DNA of 34,646 bases, taken from assembly GCF_012641465.1 (NCBI RefSeq), contig NZ_JABAIK010000029.1, positions 1 to 34,646 on the forward strand, written 5' to 3'. Numbering within the stretch: the stretch's first letter is position 1; the number at the start of each line of letters is the position of its first letter. The stretch is from Vibrio agarilyticus. GTDB lineage: Bacteria; Pseudomonadota; Gammaproteobacteria; Enterobacterales; Vibrionaceae. Positions 25,536-34,646 of this stretch are shown piece by piece. Below the pieces are notes generated by a model, which saw only the letters and a list, made by a program, of their open reading frames with translations, had not been told where the DNA came from and made no database searches. Position numbers and translations under genes: made by a program.

Positions 25536-27317
25536 ATGCACGAAACCATTAACCACCGCATAGCGGCCATCCGCAAATGGATGGAACAGCAGAATATCGA
25601 TGCGTTTTACCTTCCCCACGAAGATGAATTTCTCGGAGAATACGTTCCCGCTCATAATGAGCGTTTAGCATGGTTAACCGGTTTTACAGGTTCAGCAGGC
25701 GCTGCAGTGATCACTCAAACACAGGCGGCAATGTTTGTTGACGGTCGCTATACCGTACAAGTAACCAAACAAGTTCCCAACACCCTATTTGAGTATCGTC
25801 ACCTTATTGAAGAGCCGGCACTAGAGTGGATAAAACAGCATGTCACACTCGGCGCCAAAGTCGCACTTGACCCTCGAATGCACAGTTGTGCTTGGCTAGA
25901 ACAAGCGCAAGAACGCCTTGCAGGCCAGTACACCCTCACATTACTCAATGACAATCCGATTGATGCACTCTGGCAAGATCGCCCTCAACCACTTGGCTCA
26001 ATGGCACGACTGATGCCATTGAGTAGTGTTGGCCAATCAAGCGAAAGTAAACGAATTGAAATTGGGCGAGCCATTGCAAACCTTGGCGCGGATTCTGCTG
26101 TCATCACTGCATTGGATTCGATTTGCTGGCTCCTTAATATTCGCGGGCTTGATGTGCCTCGTCTACCCGTCTTACTGTCGCATGCTCTATTACACAAAAA
26201 TGGCGATGTCGACTTCTTCATCGAAGCCGACCGCTTACCTGCCGAATTTGCTGAGCATGCAGGCCCTGGTGTGAGAGTGATGGCGCCAGAGCAGCTCAGC
26301 GTGCAACTGCAAAAACTGACCAACACCCATGTACTACTCGATCCCAATGGCAGCAGTGCTTGGTTTAAGCTTACTTTGCAAAATGCCGGCGCATTGGTCA
26401 TTGCATCCGCAGACCCTTGTCTAATGCCGAAAGCGACTAAAAATGAGGTAGAGATTGCAGGCATGAAAGCCTGTCATATTACCGATGGCGTTGCTATGGT
26501 GAAGTTTTTGTCTTGGCTTGATAACGAAGTTGCTCATAACCGACTTCATGATGAAGCGACTCTTGCTGACACTCTAGAAACGTTTCGTCGCCAAGATGAA
26601 GCACTGGTCGATTTAAGCTTTGACACGATTTCAGCCGCTGGCAGCAATGCGGCAATGTGCCACTATAACCACATCAACCAAGCCGTTCCTGGTCAGCTTG
26701 CATTGAACACCTTGTACCTTGTTGACTCTGGTGGCCAGTACACCAATGGAACAACAGACATCACTCGCACTATTGCTATCGGTGAGCCGACCGCCGCGAT
26801 GAAAACTCAGTTCACTCTCGCGCTCAAAGGGCATATTGGTATCGCTACCGCACGCTTTCCCAAAGGAACCCGTGGCTATCAGCTTGATACGTTGGCGCGC
26901 CAGCACCTTTGGGCACAAGGCTATGATTATGACCATGGTACTGGCCACGGTGTGGGTCATTTTTTAAGTGTTCATGAAGGGCCCGCCAGTATTTCAAAAC
27001 GACAAATCGATGTTCCGCTGGCAAAGGGTATGGTGCTATCAAATGAGCCAGGCTATTACCGGGCTGATCATTTTGGCATTCGCATTGAAAATTTAGAGCT
27101 GGTCGTTGAAAAGGAAACACTTGGCGACTTTCCTATCCTTACCTTTGAGTCACTCACACGATGCCCCATCGATAAGCGCAACGTCGTCGTTGATTTACTC
27201 AGCACCGATGAGGTTCAGTGGCTTAATGATTATCACCAACTGGTTTGGTCATCGCTTGAGCATTTGGTTGAAGGTGATACCAAAGCATGGCTTCGTGAAG
27301 CGACCCTACCGCTATAG
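25536..27317 (+). CDS. Xaa-Pro aminopeptidase, long XPNPEP1-like type
   Basis: 593-residue M24B metallopeptidase that removes the N-terminal residue from peptides with proline in position 2. Two creatinase-like N-terminal domains (1-300) precede the pita-bread catalytic domain. The dinuclear metal ligands are Asp397 (LVDSGGQY), Asp408 (GTTDITRT), His471 (GTGHGVGHF), Glu504 (SNEPGYY) and Glu518 (IRIENL). Their spacing closely matches the human three-domain enzyme XPNPEP1 rather than the shorter E. coli PepP. ATG 25536 has AAGGA six bases upstream. No signal peptide, so cytoplasmic. Single-gene unit closed by the parS-bearing terminator. Confidence 0.94.
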   Translation: MHETINHRIAAIRKWMEQQNIDAFYLPHEDEFLGEYVPAHNERLAWLTGFTGSAGAAVITQTQAAMFVDGRYTVQVTKQVPNTLFEYRHLIEEPALEWIKQHVTLGAKVALDPRMHSCAWLEQAQERLAGQYTLTLLNDNPIDALWQDRPQPLGSMARLMPLSSVGQSSESKRIEIGRAIANLGADSAVITALDSICWLLNIRGLDVPRLPVLLSHALLHKNGDVDFFIEADRLPAEFAEHAGPGVRVMAPEQLSVQLQKLTNTHVLLDPNGSSAWFKLTLQNAGALVIASADPCLMPKATKNEVEIAGMKACHITDGVAMVKFLSWLDNEVAHNRLHDEATLADTLETFRRQDEALVDLSFDTISAAGSNAAMCHYNHINQAVPGQLALNTLYLVDSGGQYTNGTTDITRTIAIGEPTAAMKTQFTLALKGHIGIATARFPKGTRGYQLDTLARQHLWAQGYDYDHGTGHGVGHFLSVHEGPASISKRQIDVPLAKGMVLSNEPGYYRADHFGIRIENLELVVEKETLGDFPILTFESLTRCPIDKRNVVVDLLSTDEVQWLNDYHQLVWSSLEHLVEGDTKAWLREATLPL

Positions 27318-27344
27318 TAAACCTCATTCAATATGATTCTAAAC

Positions 27345-27374
27345 AGGGCGATGTTTCACGTGAAACATCGCCCT
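27345..27374. terminator. 30-bp perfect palindrome, likely bidirectional terminator, with parS at its core
   Basis: AGGGCGATGTTTCAC (27345-27359) and its exact reverse complement (27360-27374) form an uninterrupted palindrome followed by TTT; it lies between the convergent ends of the aminopeptidase gene and thiH. GC-rich outer arms plus the T-tract on the plus strand fit an intrinsic terminator; the minus-strand T-tract is weaker. Confidence 0.7.
27352..27367. other. parS: parS site 2 (ParB-binding, 16/16 match)
   Basis: TGTTTCACGTGAAACA is identical to the bacterial chromosomal parS consensus. It is centred in the terminator palindrome at 27345-27374. Confidence 0.95.
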
Positions 27375-27397
27375 TTTCGTTAATGCTAATAATGCTG

Positions 27398-28528
27398 CTA
27401 GCCTGAGTACGCACGGTGCCAATCGCGCCAAACGGGATCAAACCCTTTATGGCGAATCATTGCCTCAACCGCTGCAGCGCTACGCTCATCACTGATCTCA
27501 AACTGTTCAAGCGCGACATCATCGGGGTTTGCATAACCTCCGGGCTGAGTTTTCGATGCCGCAGATAACGTCGTAATACCCAGCGGTAACACATGATCGC
27601 GAAACAATGATGACTCCCTTGTTGATAGCGACAGTTCAACTTCAGGATTCAACAGTCGATAAGCGCAAATCAACTGCACGAGCTGTTTATCTGTCATCAC
27701 CGATTTTGGCTGTACTATGTTGTCTTTCGTCGTCCCCTCACAGGGGCGCAAACGAGGAAACGATATTGAATAACGCGTCTGCCAATAGGTTCGCTCGAGA
27801 TAATCCAGATGAGCGGCGACGTAAAAACATTCGGTTCGCCAATCATCAAGTCCAATTAAAGCCCCTATCCCTATCTTATCAATCCCAGCTCGAGCGAGAC
27901 GATCGGGTGTTTCTAAGCGAAAACGAAAATCGGTTTTATTACCACGTAAATGATGCTGAGCGTAAGTTGAGGGGTGATAGGTTTCTTGATAAACCATCAC
28001 AGCATCAAGTCCTAATTGTTTTAATTCTTGATAGTCATCCTGCTTTAATGGCTGAACCTCCATTGAGAGATAACTAAATTGCTGTTTTATCAGTGGCAAT
28101 ACTTGACGAAAGTAATTCATTCCGACTTTGGTTTCATGTTCGCCAGTGACTAAAAGTAAGTTATCAAACTTCATCTGTTTAATCGCAGCCATCTCACGTT
28201 CAATTTCATCCATCGACAGCGTGCGTCGTTTTATTCGATTCTCCATCGAAAAACCACAGTAGGTACACGCGTTAGAGCATAGATTAGAGAGATAGAGCGG
28301 TATATAAAGCGACATTGTATTACCAAACCGCTTACGGGTCGCTGCATATGACAGCTGCGCCATCTGTTCAAGATAGGGCTCTGCCGCCGGAGAAATGAGC
28401 GCTTTGAAATCGTCCAAATTCCGTTTGGTTTTAGTGAGGGCTCGCTCAACGTCTTGGGCCGTTTTGGAATAAACAGAAAGCCGAATATCATCCCAATCGA
28501 GCTCTCTGAAATAGTGATAGAACGTCAT
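27398..28528 (-). CDS. thiH: 2-iminoacetate (dehydroglycine) synthase ThiH
   Basis: 376-residue radical-SAM tyrosine lyase that makes dehydroglycine for the thiazole ring. The cluster motif C84-x3-C88-x2-C91 sits in LCSNACTYCGFS, and the following GEHE (153-156 region), RLRPCEG and SLSTRES are typical of ThiH. The size is the same as E. coli ThiH (377). ATG at 28528 has AAGGA about six bases upstream; 17 bases separate it from thiG. Last gene of the thi operon, an arrangement (anaerobe-compatible ThiH rather than glycine oxidase ThiO) shared with enterobacteria. Confidence 0.96.
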   Translation of the reverse strand: MTFYHYFRELDWDDIRLSVYSKTAQDVERALTKTKRNLDDFKALISPAAEPYLEQMAQLSYAATRKRFGNTMSLYIPLYLSNLCSNACTYCGFSMENRIKRRTLSMDEIEREMAAIKQMKFDNLLLVTGEHETKVGMNYFRQVLPLIKQQFSYLSMEVQPLKQDDYQELKQLGLDAVMVYQETYHPSTYAQHHLRGNKTDFRFRLETPDRLARAGIDKIGIGALIGLDDWRTECFYVAAHLDYLERTYWQTRYSISFPRLRPCEGTTKDNIVQPKSVMTDKQLVQLICAYRLLNPEVELSLSTRESSLFRDHVLPLGITTLSAASKTQPGGYANPDDVALEQFEISDERSAAAVEAMIRHKGFDPVWRDWHRAYSG

Positions 28529-28545
28529 ATCGTATCCTTACATGA

Positions 28546-29307
28546 CTATTCGAGAAATGCGGTAAGCGGGCTGGATGCAACCGCATGTGATACCTGCCCT
28601 GCAAGCCCTGCTTCATAAGCTAACCGACCAGACTCAACGGCAAGCTTGAACGCTTTAGCCATCGCGATCGGATCGCTTGCAGCCGCTATCGCGGTATTGA
28701 CCAACACAGCGTCTGCGCCCATTTCCATTGCCAAGGAAGCGTGTGAAGGAGCACCGATACCCGCGTCAACAATCACTGGAACCTTTGCTTGGTCGATGAT
28801 GATCTCCAAAAAATCACGCGAAGCGATACCTTTGTTCGAACCAATTGGCGCACCAAGCGGCATCACCGCAGCGCAGCCCACTTCCTCTAAACGCTTACAC
28901 AAAACTGGGTCAGCATGGCAATAAGGCAGCACAATGAACCCTAATTTCACCAACTGTTCGGCCGCGTTCAATGTTTCGATGGGATCGGGCATCAAGTATT
29001 TTGGGTCCGGGTGGATTTCCAGTTTTAGCCAGTTGGTGCCTAACGCCTCGCGTGCCAGCTCAGCGGCAAACACGGCGTCTTTAGCATTTTTGGCACCTGA
29101 AGTGTTCGGAAGCAAATTCACGCCAGATTGAATTAAAGGCCACAAAATGTCATCTTGCTGATCACTCACATCAACCCGCTTTAGTGCCATAGTCGCCAAC
29201 TGTGAGCCTGACGCTTGGATCGCTTTAGCCATCAAAGTGCTATTAGCAAACTTACCTGTACCGGTAAATAAGCGTGATTGGAACTCTTTGTCACCAATTT
29301 TAAGCAT
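28546..29307 (-). CDS. thiG: Thiazole synthase ThiG
   Basis: 253-residue TIM-barrel enzyme that condenses deoxyxylulose-5-phosphate, dehydroglycine and ThiS-thiocarboxylate sulfur into the thiazole phosphate. The Schiff-base lysine is Lys95 in [17 protein letters not shown]; phosphate-binding segments [28 protein letters not shown] follow the family. ATG 29307; it starts five bases after the thiS stop, so translation is coupled. Complexes with ThiH and ThiS. Confidence 0.96.
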   Translation of the reverse strand: MLKIGDKEFQSRLFTGTGKFANSTLMAKAIQASGSQLATMALKRVDVSDQQDDILWPLIQSGVNLLPNTSGAKNAKDAVFAAELAREALGTNWLKLEIHPDPKYLMPDPIETLNAAEQLVKLGFIVLPYCHADPVLCKRLEEVGCAAVMPLGAPIGSNKGIASRDFLEIIIDQAKVPVIVDAGIGAPSHASLAMEMGADAVLVNTAIAAASDPIAMAKAFKLAVESGRLAYEAGLAGQVSHAVASSPLTAFLE

Positions 29308-29312
29308 TGCGA

Positions 29313-29564
29313 TTACCCCCCAGCGATCGCTTGAAACAGAGAGATGCTATCACCCTCTGATAGACAGGTACGGCTCCATTCGCTGCGCGGTACCACGGTA
29401 TTGTTAATTGCAAACACACAACCCAGCTCAGGCAGACCCAACTGGCAAATGATCTGCTGTAAATCTGATTGAGCGGTGATCTGATGTTCCTGACCATTGA
29501 CAACCACAGTGACGACTTCTTTGCCGTTGTGTTGCCGTTGAAGTTTAGGAATATGGATTGTCAT
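29313..29564 (-). CDS. thiS: Sulfur-carrier protein ThiS
   Basis: 83-residue ubiquitin-like sulfur carrier ending in the essential Gly-Gly (FQAIAGG), which ThiF adenylates and which then carries the thiocarboxylate for thiazole synthesis. The beta-grasp core runs from [12 protein letters not shown] to the C-terminus, including [14 protein letters not shown]. The ATG at 29564 has TTGGAG eight bases upstream and gives about 17 residues more at the N-terminus than E. coli ThiS (66 aa). A GTG start near VTVVVNG would give the standard length, but I see no ribosome site for it. Confidence 0.9.
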   Translation of the reverse strand: MTIHIPKLQRQHNGKEVVTVVVNGQEHQITAQSDLQQIICQLGLPELGCVFAINNTVVPRSEWSRTCLSEGDSISLFQAIAGG

Positions 29565-29621
29565 ATTATCGACTCCAATTCATTGCAGAAAATGTCTTTG
29601 CTTACGCATAACGGCATTTAA

Positions 29622-30389
29622 TTAATCTAGATAGTTCGCACAAACTGGGCATTGCTCATCTTTGCTAATCGATAAGGTTTGCCACTGCATTCGAAGCCCA
29701 TCAAACAGATGCAGTTGGCCTGTTTCAATACCAAACCGTCCAGTTGCGAGTTTTTGAATTGCGGCCAGTGCTTGGTAATTGCCAAGCGTGCCGACCACAG
29801 GTCCCACCACGCCACTATCGCTGCATCGTTGTTTAGTCGGCAGTTCATCAAAAGGCACCAAACAGCGATAACACCCTTTTTTTTGATCATCCTGCGAATA
29901 ATCGAACACCGCAAACTGCCCTTGCCAACCAATCGCAGCGGCAGAAACTAGCGGCGTTTTATGTGCAAAACAGACTTGGCTAATCTGATGCCGAGTGGCA
30001 AGGTTATCGGTGCAGTCGAGCACCAAATCCGCCAACATGACTTCCAACTGCAACTGCGAGTGTTCTAACCGCTGGCTGAGGGCGCGCACGTTAACCATGG
30101 GATTCAAAGCAAGAAGTTGGGCTTTGGTAGTGTCACTTTTACTTTGCCCAAGATCCGCTTCACGGTAAATGACTTGCCTTTGTAGGTTGCTACTATCAAC
30201 AACATCATCATCAACCACGACCAATTTTCCCACGCCCGCCGCAGCCAGATAGAGACTAGCTGCACTACCCAAACCACCGCATCCAATCATTAAAACATGA
30301 GAATGACTCAGCGCAGCCTGCCCCTGCTCGCCAATTTCCGGTAGTGCGATTTGTCGTTGGTATCGAAAGAACTGTTTATCAGAAAGCAT
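29622..30389 (-). CDS. thiF: ThiS adenylyltransferase ThiF
   Basis: 255-residue E1-like enzyme that adenylates the C-terminus of ThiS. The nucleotide-binding loop IGCGGLGSAASLYLAAAGVG is followed by the VDDDVVDSSNLQRQ acidic segment, the DCTDN motif, and the zinc-binding pairs CYRC and CPVC. The ATG at 30389 is chosen: CAGGAG lies six bases ahead, whereas the GTG six codons upstream has no site. It overlaps the thiE 3' end by 11 bp; 57 bp separate it from thiS. Confidence 0.95.
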   Translation of the reverse strand: MLSDKQFFRYQRQIALPEIGEQGQAALSHSHVLMIGCGGLGSAASLYLAAAGVGKLVVVDDDVVDSSNLQRQVIYREADLGQSKSDTTKAQLLALNPMVNVRALSQRLEHSQLQLEVMLADLVLDCTDNLATRHQISQVCFAHKTPLVSAAAIGWQGQFAVFDYSQDDQKKGCYRCLVPFDELPTKQRCSDSGVVGPVVGTLGNYQALAAIQKLATGRFGIETGQLHLFDGLRMQWQTLSISKDEQCPVCANYLD

Positions 30390-31766
30390 GCTGGACTCCT
30401 GACTCACCGAATGTTGATGCGCTCTGAGAACGGTTGGATTTTCCTATATCCTGCTGCATCAGCTGGTTGAAATAGCCAATCACAGTTGCTGGACATTGTG
30501 CGAGCGTGATGGCTCGTACAACGGCCAAACAGGACACACCTGTTTGCCAAACTTGCTCTGCGTTTGACTGGTCAATGCCACCAATCGCAACCGTAGGAAA
30601 CCCAAAGCGGGTGGGGTTATTCGACTCAAACGATTCACTTTGACCATAGGGAATGCTATCAATCAACTTCTGATACAGAGCCAAACGAACCAAACCTTGC
30701 GGCTTGGATGGCATCTCTTTCGTGGTAGTTGGAAAAATGTGTCCCAACGCAATGTAGCTTGGGTTAATTTGAATAATGCGCAGCAGCTCATAATAACCAT
30801 GGGTCGACAGACCAAGCTTAATGCCAGCCGCGCTGAGTTGAGCGAGGTTAGACGCTTCGATATCTTCTTGACCAAGATGAACGCCAAACGCACCATGCTC
30901 GATGGCGAGCTGCCAATAATCATTAATAAAGACTTGAGCATTGTATTGCCGACCAAGTGCTATCGCGCGCTCAATTTGAAGCTCCAAATCAGCTTGTTGA
31001 GGATCTTTGATCCGCAATTGAATCGTATTGATGCCAAGTGCCAACAGCGTCTCAATCCACGTAACGTCATCCACAACGGGATACAAACCCAGGCTCTCTT
31101 TGGTCATGGTAGGAAAACTCACTGAATGCCCTTGTGGTGACCAACCCACCTGAATTCCCAAGCCCGAATGCTCAAGTACTGGGATCGGAAAATCTTTAAA
31201 CTCACAGGCCCACTGACCAGCAATCTTACCCTCATCGCACTTTGATGTTTCACGTGAAACATCGTTTTGCTTTGATGCCATAGCGCGCGATAACGTCAGT
31301 GCATCTTCAAGAGGGAATTCCAGCGTCAATAACACCAGGGTCCAAGCAAAATGATGCTCCTTTCTAAACGATTGCTTCGCCTTCTGACTTATCGATAGCG
31401 CCCTAACCTCGTTATTAATTGGGTGACGCCAAATATCAAGGCATTGAGTCTCACCTTCTGCGAGAGCATCCTCAACACCAATAAAAACAGAGCGAGAGGA
31501 TTGATGGAGGCAATTAGGTACAGACAAGTCCGAACGATAAAACAATCGGACAGCGTTAGTACCAGCACTGCTTTGCGAGATCTCACCCGCCAAATCCGTA
31601 TCGAGTTGGACTGTATGGCTATCAGTAGCAATGTGAACCGATTGAGTTGGGCTTACGCCCAGCTCAATCTCATCAACGGCAAATCCTTGCTCTTTCGCCA
31701 ACAGCAAACACTGCTCAATCAAACCAATAAGGTTTTCCAGTGATGGCGGAATAAGGAGTTTGTTCA

Positions 31767-31767
<1 letters not shown>
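30379..31767 (-). CDS. thiE: Thiamine-phosphate synthase ThiE with long N-terminal extension
   Basis: 462 residues; the C-terminal ~235 form a complete ThiE TIM barrel that joins HMP-PP and thiazole phosphate. Its motifs are LYPVVDD (about 228), QLRIKD (250-255), VFINDYW, GVHLGQEDIE, STHGYYEL, ALGHIFPTTTK and VAIGGID. Residues 1-226 are an extra domain I cannot firmly assign; HFAWTLVLLTLEFPLEDALTLSRAM (about 139-163) looks like the last helices of an HMP-P kinase (ThiD), suggesting a degenerate ThiD-like domain that lacks the catalytic GxGC-type loop. parS site 3 is embedded in its linker. Its start overlaps the thiC stop by one base (TAATG). Confidence 0.93.
31246..31261. other. parS: parS site 3 (ParB-binding, 16/16 match), inside thiE
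   Basis: TGTTTCACGTGAAACA is a perfect consensus match inside the thiE reading frame, where it encodes most of DVSRET (residues 169-174) in the linker between the N-terminal extension and the ThiE barrel. Confidence 0.95.
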
Positions 31768-33722
<1,955 letters not shown>

Positions 33723-33855
33723 TCATTTGTATAAATGTATGGAGTAGAAATGCTTGACGGAAAAATGCACAAGAGTATTCGAATAGACAAAACAGTATCA
33801 CTGTTTCGACAATAGCAGTCGATATAAACGAACTGAATCAACATGTGACTAAGTA

Positions 33856-33942
33856 TCGTCTCTTGTTCCCTTCGCAGGTGTTAACCTGATCAGGTTCAAC
33901 GGATCCCGAATTAACGGTCTCAGCCAAAAGGCACTCCGACAA
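33856..33942 (-). promoter_or_regulatory. TPP (THI-box) riboswitch of the thi operon
   Basis: Minus strand: P1 TTGTC/GACGA closes the aptamer; CGGAGTGCC, GGCTGAGA, GGATCCGTTGAACCTGATC, AGGTTAACACCTGCG and AAGGGAACAAGA are the conserved THI-box blocks in order. About 150 nt separate it from thiC; no clear intrinsic terminator with a T-run lies there, so control is more likely at translation initiation or through Rho. The remainder of 33708-33855 holds only an AAACAG/CTGTTT hairpin. Confidence 0.97.
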
Positions 33943-33978
33943 GTAAATCTGATGAATAAATTTTCATCAACTGGACGC

Positions 33979-34007
33979 ATTATAGAGAACGGTCGAATAA
34001 AAACCAA
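33979..34007 (-). promoter_or_regulatory. Promoter of the thi operon
   Basis: Minus strand: -35 TTGGTT (34007-34002), a 17-bp spacer and -10 TATAAT (33984-33979), placing the start about 35 nt before the riboswitch. A TGATGAA/TTCATCA hairpin lies between start and aptamer. Confidence 0.7.
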
Positions 34008-34025
34008 GCGATTCGAGGATTTATA

Positions 34026-34409
34026 CTAACTGCTTTTAATTAATTGGAAGCCTATCCAACATGCAGTGATGCTGAGAATAACATTCAGTACAATATTGGC
34101 AGCTAGCTTAATAAATGCGCCTTGCTGCAACATTAAAATGTTATCCATAGAAAAAGTAGAAAAGGTAGTCAATGCGCCTAAAAAGCCTAAGCCGATAATC
34201 TGACGCCATGGATCCGAAGCTAATAATTCATTTTCAAATGCAGCGACCAGTACACCCATAACAAATGAACCGACGACATTGACCGTCAATGTGCCATATG
34301 GAAACCCTCGCCCAAATAAAGCAATACATAGCTCAGAAATTAAGTACCGCGAACAAGCACCAAATGCGCCGCCAATTGCTATATAGCTAAGTACTACCAT
34401 TTGTGACAT
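34026..34409 (-). CDS. crcB: Fluoride ion channel CrcB/Fluc
   Basis: 127-residue small inner-membrane protein with four helices, which as a dual-topology dimer exports fluoride. Hallmarks are GGAFGACSRYLIS, GRGFPYGTLTVNVVGSFVMG (with the conserved Asn) and GFLGALTTFSTFSMD (the Phe-box region). The ATG at 34409 is preferred because GGAGG lies about eight bases upstream; an in-frame ATG at 34439 has no site. I found no fluoride riboswitch in its leader. It ends 19 bp before the thi promoter with no terminator in between, so read-through into thi is likely. Confidence 0.94.
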   Translation of the reverse strand: MSQMVVLSYIAIGGAFGACSRYLISELCIALFGRGFPYGTLTVNVVGSFVMGVLVAAFENELLASDPWRQIIGLGFLGALTTFSTFSMDNILMLQQGAFIKLAANIVLNVILSITACWIGFQLIKSS

Positions 34410-34646
34410 ATCGCTTTCCTCCTTCTGATACAAATTCATTGTATGCTTTTAAATGACTAAACCGAAGCAACTGGTCGAAAAGCGTTGAAAATTATCCCAC
34501 TGTTCTAATCAAACCAATAACGGTGGCAAGAGTGATAGCAACGACTGAACACTCGCTAATCAGAATGTAACCCTTCCCGAAAAGCTGGTCGTTAGCAATT
34601 AGAGTTTTTCCGTTTACACTGAAACAAACGGAGAACGTCTGATGAA
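34410..34646. other. Intergenic region at the right edge
   Basis: The region upstream of crcB holds no recognisable RNA or repeat. At the very end, ACGGAG followed by ATG at 34642 could be the start of a plus-strand gene cut off by the window; only two codons are visible, so nothing can be said about it. Confidence 0.3.

Noticed and set aside
29500-29520. Internal GTG start for ThiS giving the standard length
   Set aside because: No Shine-Dalgarno at a usable distance, whereas the ATG at 29564 has TTGGAG.

Overview
The window looks like origin-proximal, large-chromosome DNA from a member of the Vibrionaceae (Vibrio or a close relative). The reasons are: a gamma-proteobacterial 16S start with its rrn leader; Vibrio-type gene content (ubiD-ferredoxin-fre, rho/trxA/rhlB/gppA, recQ, rarD, ggt, uvrD, thiCEFSGH); a CsrB-family sRNA; ERIC elements; and three ParB-type parS sites within about 21 kb. 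Chromosomal parS clusters normally sit beside oriC. I cannot assign a species.

Layout. 1-510: 5' end of a 16S rRNA gene (minus strand) with boxA leader and tandem P1/P2 promoters. 638-4549: minus-strand fre, a 2Fe-2S ferredoxin, an unusually long ubiD with an internally duplicated C-terminal region, and an unknown exported protein. 4604-9524: rho and trxA (minus) diverging from rhlB-gppA (plus), ending in a truncated ERIC and a terminator. 9543-12708: yhhQ (preQ1-I-like leader, rRNA-like promoter), parS site 1, a small DUF3630-like gene and recQ. 12854-16741: rarD, a LysE/RhtB exporter, an unknown 82-residue protein and periplasmic ggt. 16742-17530: a VarA/GacA-type box in a hairpin, the CsrB-family sRNA and a complete ERIC. 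17531-19705: uvrD with a LexA-like box.

19974-22555 is the most distinctive accessory locus: a four-gene bufferin-type (DUF2282/MNIO) RiPP metallophore operon. It encodes a Cys-containing exported precursor, a DUF692 multinuclear iron oxidase, a DUF2063 partner and a DoxX membrane protein. 22628-25377 holds a small helical protein with H-NS-like oligomerisation features, and a Bcr/CflA drug exporter divergent from a LysR regulator. 25536-27317 is an Xaa-Pro aminopeptidase.

27398-33984 is the thiamine operon thiC-thiE-thiF-thiS-thiG-thiH (minus), with a complete TPP riboswitch and a sigma70-type promoter. parS site 2 is the centre of the pepP/thiH terminator palindrome, and parS site 3 lies inside the thiE reading frame. 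34026-34409 is a CrcB/Fluc fluoride channel.

Functional links. The thi genes form a complete thiazole branch plus pyrimidine synthesis and coupling. The fre/ferredoxin/ubiD cluster joins flavin reduction and electron transfer to a prenylated-FMN decarboxylase of ubiquinone synthesis. The buf genes would make, modify and use a copper-binding peptide. Functional assignments rest on recognising family motifs by eye; no database search was run.
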